A stretch of DNA of 9,618 nucleotides from Alphaproteobacteria bacterium (GTDB taxonomy: Bacteria; Pseudomonadota; Alphaproteobacteria; SMXP01). Under the pieces are notes generated by a model that was given only the letters and a program-made list of their open reading frames with translations, searched no databases and had not been told where the DNA came from. The translations under genes and the position numbers were made by a program. Shown here piece after piece: positions 1-5,889 of this stretch (position 1 is the first letter of the stretch; each line of letters begins with the position of its first letter). Location: NCBI GenBank assembly GCA_021774995.1, contig JAJFIM010000068.1:1-9618 (forward strand), read 5' to 3'.

Positions 1-745
1 CGAGGATCAGCATGTGCTCGGCCAGCCAGCCCTCGTCGCGGGCCATGGCGGAGGCGATGCGCAGGGCGAAGCATTTTTTGCCAAGCAGCGCATTGCCGCC
101 ATAGCCGCTGCCGAACGACCAGATGCTTTTGTCTTGCGGGAAGTGCACGATATAACGGTTGTCGGGGTTGCAGGGCCAGGCGACATCCGGCTGATCCGCG
201 CCAAGAGGCGCGCCCACCGAATGCAGACAGCGCACAAAATCATTATCCCCCAAAGCTTCAAGCGCGCCGTCCCCCATGCGGGTCATGATGCGCATGGAGA
301 CCGCGACATAAGGCGAATCAGTGATCTGGACGCCGATCTGGGCAATGTCAGAGCCAAGCGGCCCCATGGAAAAAGGCACCACATAAAGCGTGCGCCCCGC
401 CATGCAACCGTCGAAAAGCTGGCGCAAGGTTTCGCGCATCTCGCCCGGGTCCCGCCAGTTATTGGTGGGACCGGCGTCGATTTCTTCTCCTGAGCAGATA
501 AAGGTGCGATCTTCCACCCGCGCCACGTCCCGCGGGTCCGAAAAAGCCAGAAACGAGCCGGGGCGCTTTTCTTCGTTCAGCCGGGTAAGCGTTCCGCTTT
601 CCACAAGCTGCGCGCACAGGGCGTCGTATTCTGCGGTTGAGCCGTCGCACCAGTGAATCCGGTCCGGTTTGCACAGACGCGCCGTCTCGTCGACCCACGC
701 GCGTAAATTGCGATTGCTGGTTTTGGCGTCACCCACTTCAAACAC
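1..745 (-). CDS. pckG: Phosphoenolpyruvate carboxykinase (GTP), N-terminal part
   Basis: This enzyme converts oxaloacetate and GTP to phosphoenolpyruvate, GDP and CO2 in the cytoplasm, the first committed step of gluconeogenesis. The minus-strand frame reads 248 residues before the window edge; full-length members are about 600. Conserved blocks are visible in order: WVDETARLCKPDRIHWCDGS (17-36), DVARVEDRTFIC (73-84, with Arg76 matching rat Arg87), EIDAGPTNNW (88-97), YVVPFSMGPLG (121-131), and SGYGGNALLGKKC (213-225, with Tyr215 and Lys223/Lys224 matching the substrate and Mn2+ contacts Tyr235, Lys243 and Lys244 in rat). The part with the P-loop and reactive Cys lies outside the window. The frame has no ATG: a stop codon lies upstream, and the nearby ATG at 750 is in another frame. 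GTG at 745 is chosen because it gives the usual N-terminal length; GTG at 736 is possible. It is transcribed away from the LeuC-like gene. The family call is very secure, the start is not. Confidence 0.95.
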   Translation of the reverse strand, partial: MFEVGDAKTSNRNLRAWVDETARLCKPDRIHWCDGSTAEYDALCAQLVESGTLTRLNEEKRPGSFLAFSDPRDVARVEDRTFICSGEEIDAGPTNNWRDPGEMRETLRQLFDGCMAGRTLYVVPFSMGPLGSDIAQIGVQITDSPYVAVSMRIMTRMGDGALEALGDNDFVRCLHSVGAPLGADQPDVAWPCNPDNRYIVHFPQDKSIWSFGSGYGGNALLGKKCFALRIASAMARDEGWLAEHMLIL

Positions 746-1000
746 CCCATGCTTTTTATTCAGGCATCGGGCTTGATGAAAAAGCGCCCGTTTGACCCAG
801 TTAGTTGGAAGGCCCTATAGAAACCATGTCACTGTTGAAAACTCAAGGGTCAGGGGGCGGGTCAGCGCCGGAAGGGGGGATTAAGTCCCGTCTCGTGAAA
901 CAGGCGGGCTTGAAGTCGCCCCTTAAACAAGATCTTGCGTATATGACTTTGTGAAGGCAGGTTATTTCATGGTTAAAAATGCGGCTCCAGGAGCCCTATG
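746..1000. other. Divergent intergenic region between pckG and leuC-like gene
   Basis: About 250 bases separate two divergent genes and must hold both promoters. No confident -35/-10 pair was found by eye. Two things stand out: a perfect 10-base palindrome, CAAGATCTTG, at 928-937, and a 10-codon open frame at 969-1001 with stop TGA running into the leuC start. The stretch 840-875 is very G-rich on the plus strand. No RNA gene or riboswitch could be recognised. Confidence 0.5.
989..993 (+). promoter_or_regulatory. Ribosome binding site deciding the leuC-like start
   Basis: AGGAG lies 7 bases before the ATG at 1001 and only 4 before the ATG at 998. The sequence reads ATGATGG, giving two adjacent in-frame starts; the spacing favours the second one, as does the resulting N-terminus MAQTLFDKLW, which matches the family. 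Confidence 0.75.
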
Positions 1001-2425
1001 ATGGCGCAAACATTATTCGACAAATTGTGGACAGCGCATCTGGTGACGGCGCTGGAAGACGGCGCGGACCTGATCTTTATCGACCGGGTGTTTTTGCATG
1101 AGCGCACAGGCTCCATCGCGTTGAAAAGCCTGGAGGCGGAGGGGCGCAGCCTGCGCAACCCCGCCCTCGTTTTTTGCACCATGGACCATATTGTCGATAC
1201 CTTTCCCGGCCGCACCGACGACACGATCATGCCGAGCGGCAAGGACTTCATCCAGTCCACGCGGGCGTCAGCGCATAAAGCCGGGATCACCCTGTTCGAT
1301 CTTGGCGATTCGCGCCAGGGCATCGTCCATGTGGTGTCCCCCGAACAAGGCGTCGCGCTACCCGGCGCCACCATCGTGTGTCCCGACAGCCATACCTGCA
1401 CCCAAGGGGCGCTCGGGGCGCTGGCCTGGGGGATCGGCTCAACGGAAGCCGAGCACGCCATGGTCACGGGAACATTGCGGGTGAACCGTCCCAAAACCAT
1501 GCGCGTGCTGTTTAACGGCGACCTTGGGCTCGGCGTCACCGCCAAGGACATGATCTTGCATCTTATCGGCAAACACACAGCCGCCGGGGCAAGCGGCTAT
1601 GCCGTGGAATTTGCCGGCGACGCTGTGGAGGCTCTGTCCATGGAAGCGCGCTTCACGCTATGCAATATGGCGGTGGAGTTTTCCGCCTTTACCGGCATGG
1701 TGGCGGTGGATGACACAACGCTGAACTATGTGAAAGGGCGCCCCTTCGCCCCCAAAGGCGCGCTGTGGGACAAGGCCGTTTCCCAATGGCGCGCCTTGCA
1801 CAGCGATAAGGGCGCCGCGTTCGACAAAGAGATCGTGATTGAAGCGCAGGACATCAAGCCGACGGTGACCTGGGGCGCCAGTCCTGAACACGCCATCCCC
1901 ATTGACGGCAAAGTTCCGGACCCGGCCACAGCGCGCAGCGAGAACCAGCGCGCGTCCATGAAACGGGCGCTTGCCTATATGGATGTAAAGCCGGGACAAA
2001 TTCTGACCAATCTGAGCATCGACGCCGCCTTTATCGGTTCATGCACCAATGCCCGCCTCAGCGATCTGCGCGCGGCCGCCACGCTTCTAAATGGCCGCCA
2101 TGTGGCAAAAGGCGTGAAAGCCATCTGCGTGCCCGGCTCCACCCAGGTCAAATTAGCGGCGGAGGCTGAAGGGCTGGATAAAATTTTCACTAAGGCGGGA
2201 TTCGAATGGCGCGAATCCGGGTGCTCCATGTGCTTTTTTGCGGGCGGCGAACATATGGGATACCGCGAGCGCGTGATCAGCACCACCAACCGCAATTTTG
2301 AAAGCCGTCAGGGCCCTGAAACCCGCACCCATCTGGCGAGCCCCCTTGTGGTGGCCGCTTCCGCCGTCACGGGGGTTATCACTGACCCGCGCGATTTGAT
2401 GCGAGGAGGCGATGGAAAAATTTAA
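1001..2425 (+). CDS. leuC: 3-Isopropylmalate dehydratase-like large subunit (LeuC paralogue)
   Basis: This is the large, [4Fe-4S]-binding subunit of an aconitase-family hydro-lyase that works as a heterodimer with the LeuD-like product. Classical LeuCD isomerises 2- to 3-isopropylmalate in leucine synthesis and can also hydrate citraconate to (R)-2-methylmalate. The 474 residues match the usual length of about 470. Cluster ligands are visible as Cys348 (in IGSCTNAR), Cys408 and Cys411 (in ESGCSMC), close to the E. coli positions; RQGIVHVV (105-112) and CPDSHTCTQGALGALAWGIG (127-146) are also typical. It departs from leucine-pathway LeuC at 61-75: MDHIVDTFPGRTDDT replaces the usual DHNVPT block. 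I recall similar versions as a second LeuC in proteobacteria. It overlaps leuD by 14 bases, and leuA and leuB are absent here. A leucine role is not excluded. Family certain, substrate uncertain. Confidence 0.9.
   Translation: MAQTLFDKLWTAHLVTALEDGADLIFIDRVFLHERTGSIALKSLEAEGRSLRNPALVFCTMDHIVDTFPGRTDDTIMPSGKDFIQSTRASAHKAGITLFDLGDSRQGIVHVVSPEQGVALPGATIVCPDSHTCTQGALGALAWGIGSTEAEHAMVTGTLRVNRPKTMRVLFNGDLGLGVTAKDMILHLIGKHTAAGASGYAVEFAGDAVEALSMEARFTLCNMAVEFSAFTGMVAVDDTTLNYVKGRPFAPKGALWDKAVSQWRALHSDKGAAFDKEIVIEAQDIKPTVTWGASPEHAIPIDGKVPDPATARSENQRASMKRALAYMDVKPGQILTNLSIDAAFIGSCTNARLSDLRAAATLLNGRHVAKGVKAICVPGSTQVKLAAEAEGLDKIFTKAGFEWRESGCSMCFFAGGEHMGYRERVISTTNRNFESRQGPETRTHLASPLVVAASAVTGVITDPRDLMRGGDGKI
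2403..2409 (+). promoter_or_regulatory. Ribosome binding site for leuD-like gene inside leuC
   Basis: GAGGAGG lies 2 bases before the ATG at 2412 (about 4-5 from its core), within the last codons of the leuC-like gene. A strong site plus a 14-base overlap points to translational coupling of the two subunits. Confidence 0.8.
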
Positions 2426-3032
2426 TCAGCATACGGGAATTGCTGCGCCGCTCTTGCGCATCAATGTCGACACGGACGCCATCATCCCTTCGCGTGAGAT
2501 GAAACGCGTCTCAAAGGAGGGCTTGGGAGAAGGGCTCTTTGCGGGCTGGCGTTATCTGGCCCAGGGCGCGCGCGAACCCAACCCCGATTTCGTGTTGAAC
2601 AGGCCGGAATACGCCGGGACAAGCATTCTCCTGTCAGGGGATAATTTTGGCTGCGGCTCAAGCCGGGAACACGCGGTTTGGGCCTTGAAAGAATACGGGG
2701 TGCGCGCCATCATCGCGCCCAGTTTCGGCGCCATCTTCGCCAATAATTGCATCCGCAACGGCCTGCTGCCCATCGTGCTGCCGGATGAAGCGGTGAAGGC
2801 GCTGGCGAGGCAGGTGGAGAAAGATCCGCAGGCGCATAAAGTGCATATCGATCTGGAAAAAAAACAAGTCGTTGCGCCGGGCGGTGAAGTCTATGGCTTT
2901 GACATCGAAGACGGCCCTCGCGACATGCTCCTCCAGGGCCTCGATGTGATAGGTCTAACATTGCGCCACAAGGATGAGATTGACGCCTTCCAGGCCAAAG
3001 ACCGTGAAAAGCGCCCGTGGATTTATCTGTAA
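2412..3032 (+). CDS. leuD: 3-Isopropylmalate dehydratase-like small subunit (LeuD paralogue)
   Basis: This is the swivelling small subunit that completes the active site of the LeuC-like dehydratase. At 206 residues it has the normal length for bacterial LeuD (about 200). The N-terminal NVDTDAIIP (18-26) and the motif NFGCGSSREHAVWAL (78-92) are diagnostic, followed by IIAPSFGAIFANNCIRNGLLP (100-120) and GLDVIGLTLRHKDEI near the C-terminus. The substrate-contact loop after DAIIP reads SREMKRVSKEGLGEGLF, whereas leucine-type LeuD usually has KQFLxxxxRTGFG here. This agrees with the diverged LeuC partner and suggests a different or wider substrate. The start is fixed by the strong GAGGAGG site inside leuC. 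The gene ends just before a long palindromic repeat and faces the CoA-transferase gene tail to tail. Family call certain; substrate open. Confidence 0.9.
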   Translation: MEKFNQHTGIAAPLLRINVDTDAIIPSREMKRVSKEGLGEGLFAGWRYLAQGAREPNPDFVLNRPEYAGTSILLSGDNFGCGSSREHAVWALKEYGVRAIIAPSFGAIFANNCIRNGLLPIVLPDEAVKALARQVEKDPQAHKVHIDLEKKQVVAPGGEVYGFDIEDGPRDMLLQGLDVIGLTLRHKDEIDAFQAKDREKRPWIYL

Positions 3033-3052
3033 GGGTGGTCACAACTCCCCCT

Positions 3053-3122
3053 TGTCATCCCCGACTTGATCGGGGGTCCATCTTGGACCGCGCAATGGAT
3101 TCCCGCGGGCGTGGGAATGACA
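3053..3122. repeat. Long imperfect palindromic repeat, GTCAT-type
   Basis: The ends TGTCAT (3053-3058) and ATGACA (3117-3122) are inverted copies. Inside are a hairpin CCCCGA/TCGGGG (3059-3075, 5-base loop) and a further inverted pair TCCAT/ATGGA. The style matches dispersed palindromic repeats common in alphaproteobacterial chromosomes, recognised from memory and not by a search. It sits in the 136-base gap between the 3' ends of leuD and the CoA-transferase gene, so it may also act as a two-way transcription barrier. Confidence 0.7.
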
Positions 3123-3138
3123 TAAGGTGTGTAGAGAT

Positions 3139-3166
3139 AAAAAAAGGGGCCGCGGGGATAAAGAGT
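3139..3166 (-). terminator. Possible terminator of the CoA-transferase gene
   Basis: Read on the minus strand, directly after the CoA-transferase stop codon, a GC-rich stretch containing CCGCGG and CCCC is followed by seven T residues. GGGGA just before the stop could pair with TCCCC after it, but the loop is long. The T-run suggests an intrinsic terminator; the stem is not a classical one, so this is tentative. Confidence 0.3.
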
Positions 3167-3168
3167 TC

Positions 3169-4365
3169 TTACCTCCCCACACTCACCACCCCTTTTTCCG
3201 CAAGCGCGTCGATCTCGTCTTGCCCATAGCCCATCTCCGCTAATATCTCGCGGCTGTGTTCCCCTTCCTGAGGCAGGTCCTGGCGCACGCCGAAGCGGTG
3301 GCCGTCCATTTCCAGGGGCATGGCGGGGAGTTTTGTTTTCTGGCCGTTATCGGGAATGGTGAGGGGCAACAGGCCTCCGCCGGCGTTCAAGTGCGGATCG
3401 TCGAATAATTCTTCGGGTTTAGATATCGGCGCGAAGGGCATGCCGATGGCTTCCAATTTATCCATAAGGGCCTGTTTGTCGAAGCTTTTAAACAGATCGC
3501 GGATCACGGGCAGAATGTGGTCGCGCTCAGCCACGCGGCCATTGTTTTCATCCAAAGCGTGATTGTTGATGAAATCGGTGAGTTCAAACGCCGCGCAGAA
3601 TTTTTTCCACTGGCCGTCGCTCACCACGCCGACAAACACTTGGGACCCGTCGCCCGTTTCGAACACGTCATAGATCGCCCAGGCGGAAATGCGCGCGGGC
3701 ATGGGCGGGGCGGGCGTGCCGGTGACGGCGTATTGCGCCATATGCTGGCCCACGAGAAACGCCGTGGTCTCGAAAAGCGAGGTGGTTATCTCCTGGCCGG
3801 CGCCGGTGCGGTGGCGCTGCTCCAATGCGCCAAGGATGCCGATGGCGCCGAACATGCCGCCGGTGACGTCGATCACGGACGCGCCCGCGCGCAAGGGGCG
3901 GCCCGGCGGGCCGGTCATATAGGCCAGCCCCCCCATCATCTGGGTCACCTCATCCAGCGCCGTGCGGTTCTCATAAGGGCCGCTCAAAAACCCCTTGGCG
4001 TGGCAGAATATCAGGCCTTTGTTCTCCTTGGAGAGTGAAGCGTAGCCCAGCCCCAGCTTTTCGATGGTGCCGGGCCGGAAGTTTTCGATCACCACATCGG
4101 CGTTTTCACATAGGCGGCGGGCGATCTCATGGCCTTTGTCGTCTTTGAGATTGAGACACAGACTTTTCTTATTGCGGTTGAACATGGAAAAATAGCCAGC
4201 GCCTGAGCCGCGCAGGCGCCGCGTCGCATCGCCTTTCACCGGTTCAATCTTAATCACCTCAGCGCCCATATCGGCCAGAATGACGCCGACGGCCGGCCCC
4301 ATGACCATATGGGTGAATTCGACCACTTTGATGCCGTTAAGTGGCAAGGTTGAATTTATGGGCAT
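3169..4365 (-). CDS. Family III CoA-transferase (CaiB/BaiF type)
   Basis: Family III enzymes move CoA from an acyl-CoA donor to a carboxylic acid through an aspartyl-CoA anhydride. The 398-residue protein has normal length. It begins with LPLNGIKVVEFTHMVMGPAVG and LADMGAEVIKIEP, continues with NRNKKSLCLNL (64-72) and DVVIENFRPGTIEKLGLGY, and carries the catalytic-region motif ASVIDVTGGMFGAIGILGAL, where Asp166 matches catalytic Asp169 of formyl-CoA transferase. The open frame extends 99 codons upstream, but ATG at 4365 is preferred: AGGAAA lies about 9 bases before it, family homology starts here, and the extension overlaps the divergent lyase gene. It lies 133 bases from the HMG-CoA-lyase-like gene, in opposite orientation. 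Donor and acceptor cannot be read from the sequence; succinyl-CoA:citramalate transfer is one fitting option given the neighbours. Confidence 0.9.
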   Translation of the reverse strand: MPINSTLPLNGIKVVEFTHMVMGPAVGVILADMGAEVIKIEPVKGDATRRLRGSGAGYFSMFNRNKKSLCLNLKDDKGHEIARRLCENADVVIENFRPGTIEKLGLGYASLSKENKGLIFCHAKGFLSGPYENRTALDEVTQMMGGLAYMTGPPGRPLRAGASVIDVTGGMFGAIGILGALEQRHRTGAGQEITTSLFETTAFLVGQHMAQYAVTGTPAPPMPARISAWAIYDVFETGDGSQVFVGVVSDGQWKKFCAAFELTDFINNHALDENNGRVAERDHILPVIRDLFKSFDKQALMDKLEAIGMPFAPISKPEELFDDPHLNAGGGLLPLTIPDNGQKTKLPAMPLEMDGHRFGVRQDLPQEGEHSREILAEMGYGQDEIDALAEKGVVSVGR

Positions 4366-4498
4366 GCGCGTTCGTTTCCTTGGGCTAAAGATATATGAAC
4401 CGGCTTTTGCTCTTTGGCGCCGATCTACGCTATGTAGAAGGCGCGCGGGCGAGGGGCGATTTTCGAGGTAATTTATCAGTGAAGAGTGACTTAACGCA
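4366..4498. promoter_or_regulatory. Divergent promoter region of CoA-transferase and lyase genes
   Basis: This 133-base gap must carry both outward promoters. It contains an inverted repeat TCTAC-gctat-GTAGA at 4424-4438, near the centre, which could be a regulator site. No clear -35/-10 pair could be fixed. A weak GAAGAG about 12 bases before the lyase ATG is the only candidate ribosome site on that side. Shared regulation of the two genes is inferred from the arrangement only. Confidence 0.4.
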
Positions 4499-5437
4499 AT
4501 GAGCGGCATTGACATAGAAATCAGTGAGGTGGGTCCACGCGATGGCCTGCAAAGCATCTCCTCCATCATGCCGACCGCGGCGAAAAAAGCCTGGATCAGT
4601 GCCGAAGCCGCCGCCGGAATGCCGGAGATCGAAGTGGGCTCCTTCGTACCGCCAAAGCTCATGCCTCAACTTGCGGACACGGGCGAGATTGTCGCCCATG
4701 CGCTGACCATAGAGGGCTTGCGCGTAGCGGTTCTGGTTCCCAACAAAAAAGGCGCCGAGAATGCTTGTGTGTCGGGCGCGCATAAAATCACCATTCCCCT
4801 TTCTGTGAGCGAGACGCATTCTCTGGCCAATGTCCGGCGCACCCACGCACAAGTATTAAACGAAGTGCGTGATATCGCCGCACTGATTAAAGATCAGCCT
4901 GCGGACAAACGCCCCACGCTCGAAGGCGGCCTCTCCACCGCCTTTGGCTGCACCCTGGAAGGCGTTGTGCCCCAGGCCAAAGTTGTGGAGATGGCCGAAA
5001 AATTAATGGCGGCGGGGTGCGACGAGGTGGGGATATCCGACACCACGGGCTTTGCAACGCCGACCCATGTCAGGCAATTGGTGCGCGCCGTGCGGGCGGA
5101 AGTGGGGCCGCAAGCAGCGCCCTCCATTCATTTGCACAACACGCGCGGTCTTGGGCTTGCCAATGTGTTGGTGGCGCTGGAAGAGGGAATCACGACGGTG
5201 GACGCATCTCTGGGCGGGATCGGCGGCTGTCCGGCGGCGCCCGGCGCCAGCGGCAACATTGTCACGGAAGATCTGGCCTTCATGCTGGACGCCATGGGGT
5301 TGAAAACCGGAATTGACCTGGAAAAGCTGCTTGCCGTGCGAAGCATTGTGACCCAGGCGCTTCCGCAAGAAGAAATGTATGGCTTTACGCCGGAAGCGGG
5401 CCTGCCGCTGGGTTATGCGCCACTAGCTCAAAGATGA
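4499..5437 (+). CDS. HMG-CoA lyase-family enzyme (acyl-CoA retro-aldol lyase)
   Basis: HMGL-family TIM-barrel lyases split 3-hydroxy-3-methylglutaryl-CoA, or relatives such as (R)-citramalyl-CoA, to acetyl-CoA and a keto acid using a divalent metal. The 312-residue protein has normal length. EVGPRDGLQ (10-18) carries catalytic Arg14 and Asp15; EVGSFVPPKLMPQLAD (45-60) is the next conserved block; SDTTG (180-184) follows; HLHNTRG (211-217) gives metal-binding His211 and His213; GGIGGCPAAPGASGN (239-253) holds the active-site loop Cys244. In HMG-CoA lyases the block around the histidines is commonly HxHDTxG, so Asn214 marks another branch. Its neighbours, a CoA-transferase and LeuCD-like subunits, suit citramalyl-CoA cleavage, as in the sct/ccl gene pair of Chloroflexus. 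Leucine or isoprenoid breakdown via HMG-CoA remains possible. The downstream small gene starts 10 bases after its stop. Confidence 0.9.
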   Translation: MSGIDIEISEVGPRDGLQSISSIMPTAAKKAWISAEAAAGMPEIEVGSFVPPKLMPQLADTGEIVAHALTIEGLRVAVLVPNKKGAENACVSGAHKITIPLSVSETHSLANVRRTHAQVLNEVRDIAALIKDQPADKRPTLEGGLSTAFGCTLEGVVPQAKVVEMAEKLMAAGCDEVGISDTTGFATPTHVRQLVRAVRAEVGPQAAPSIHLHNTRGLGLANVLVALEEGITTVDASLGGIGGCPAAPGASGNIVTEDLAFMLDAMGLKTGIDLEKLLAVRSIVTQALPQEEMYGFTPEAGLPLGYAPLAQR

Positions 5438-5443
5438 GGAGAG
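5437..5443 (+). promoter_or_regulatory. Ribosome binding site of the 98-residue protein gene
   Basis: AGGAGAG begins on the last base of the lyase stop codon and lies about 6 bases before ATG 5448. It decides for this ATG over the TTG directly before it (5445). Confidence 0.8.
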
Positions 5444-5447
5444 TTTG

Positions 5448-5744
5448 ATGTCTGGCATCGCAATAAAAGGCCAAGCGCCGCAAAACTTCTCTGACCCGGC
5501 AACAGATCATCTCATGTCCATGGTGATGGAATTGATGGCTGAGTTTTCCGTCATGCGGGACCGGCTGGACAGCGTCGAGCGTTTGATCGAAGACCGGGGT
5601 CTTTTCCGGCAATCCGATATTGATGCGTATGAACTCTCGGACGAGGCCGCCGCCGCGCGCGCCAAGCGCCACGAGACTTACGTGGGCCGGGTGCTGAAAT
5701 CCATACGGGATGATTTGGATCGGGTGACCAAGGCTTCCGCATAA
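5448..5744 (+). CDS. Small helical protein of unknown function, coupled to the lyase
   Basis: I do not recognise this protein. It has 98 residues, no cysteine, no signal peptide and no membrane segment. Two long stretches look helical: about 17-51 (DPATDHLMSMVMELMAEFSV onward, ending RLIEDR) and about 57-95, with many acidic and basic residues and heptad-like spacing of Leu, Met and Val around MRDRLDSVERL (36-46). A coiled-coil or oligomerising role is plausible. It has a good ribosome site and lies 10 bases after the lyase, so the two are very likely co-transcribed. It may be an accessory or structural partner of the lyase or of the wider pathway, but nothing in the sequence proves that. Codon pattern and GC content look like the neighbours, which supports a real gene. 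Confidence 0.7.
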   Translation: MSGIAIKGQAPQNFSDPATDHLMSMVMELMAEFSVMRDRLDSVERLIEDRGLFRQSDIDAYELSDEAAAARAKRHETYVGRVLKSIRDDLDRVTKASA

Positions 5745-5760
5745 ACGCTAAACGTTTACT

Positions 5761-5854
5761 GTTTCCCGGACCCCGATCCGGGGTCCAGAGCCAAATGAAA
5801 GATGTTACTAACTGCCCTGGATCCTGGCTCTGCGCTTACGCTTGGCCGGGAAAC
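5761..5854. repeat. Long imperfect palindromic repeat, CCCGG-type
   Basis: The ends GTTTCCCGG (5761-5769) and CCGGGAAAC (5846-5854) are perfect inverted copies. Further in, CAGAGCCA (5786-5793) and TGGCTCTG (5825-5832) form a second perfect inverted pair, and GACCCCGATCCGGGGTC (5769-5785) forms a local hairpin. The whole could fold as one long stem. Together with the core GATC-GGGGTCCA shared with the element at 3053-3122, this suggests a dispersed chromosomal repeat family. It fills the gap between the 3' ends of the small helical gene and tusA. Confidence 0.75.
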
Positions 5855-5889
5855 GTAATTTCGATTGAGGCCAGACGGCAGCGCCCGCC

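Noticed and set aside
14..493. 159-codon plus-strand open frame
   Set aside because: It lies antisense to the clear PEP carboxykinase frame and its product resembles nothing; a shadow caused by high GC content.
905..985. Candidate promoters for the leuC-like gene (TTGAAG, TTGCGT, TATATG boxes)
   Set aside because: No pair of boxes has acceptable spacing, so no promoter is claimed.
973..1578. 201-codon minus-strand open frame
   Set aside because: Antisense to the leuC-like gene, which has complete family motifs; no ribosome site or recognisable domain.
4478..4501. Seven-codon GTG leader frame overlapping the lyase start by ATGA
   Set aside because: Too short, no ribosome site of its own, and overlaps of this kind arise easily by chance.
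4366..4662. Upstream extension of the CoA-transferase frame to 497 residues
   Set aside because: The extra residues are antisense to the lyase start, show no family similarity, and the ATG at 4365 has a ribosome site and the correct family N-terminus.
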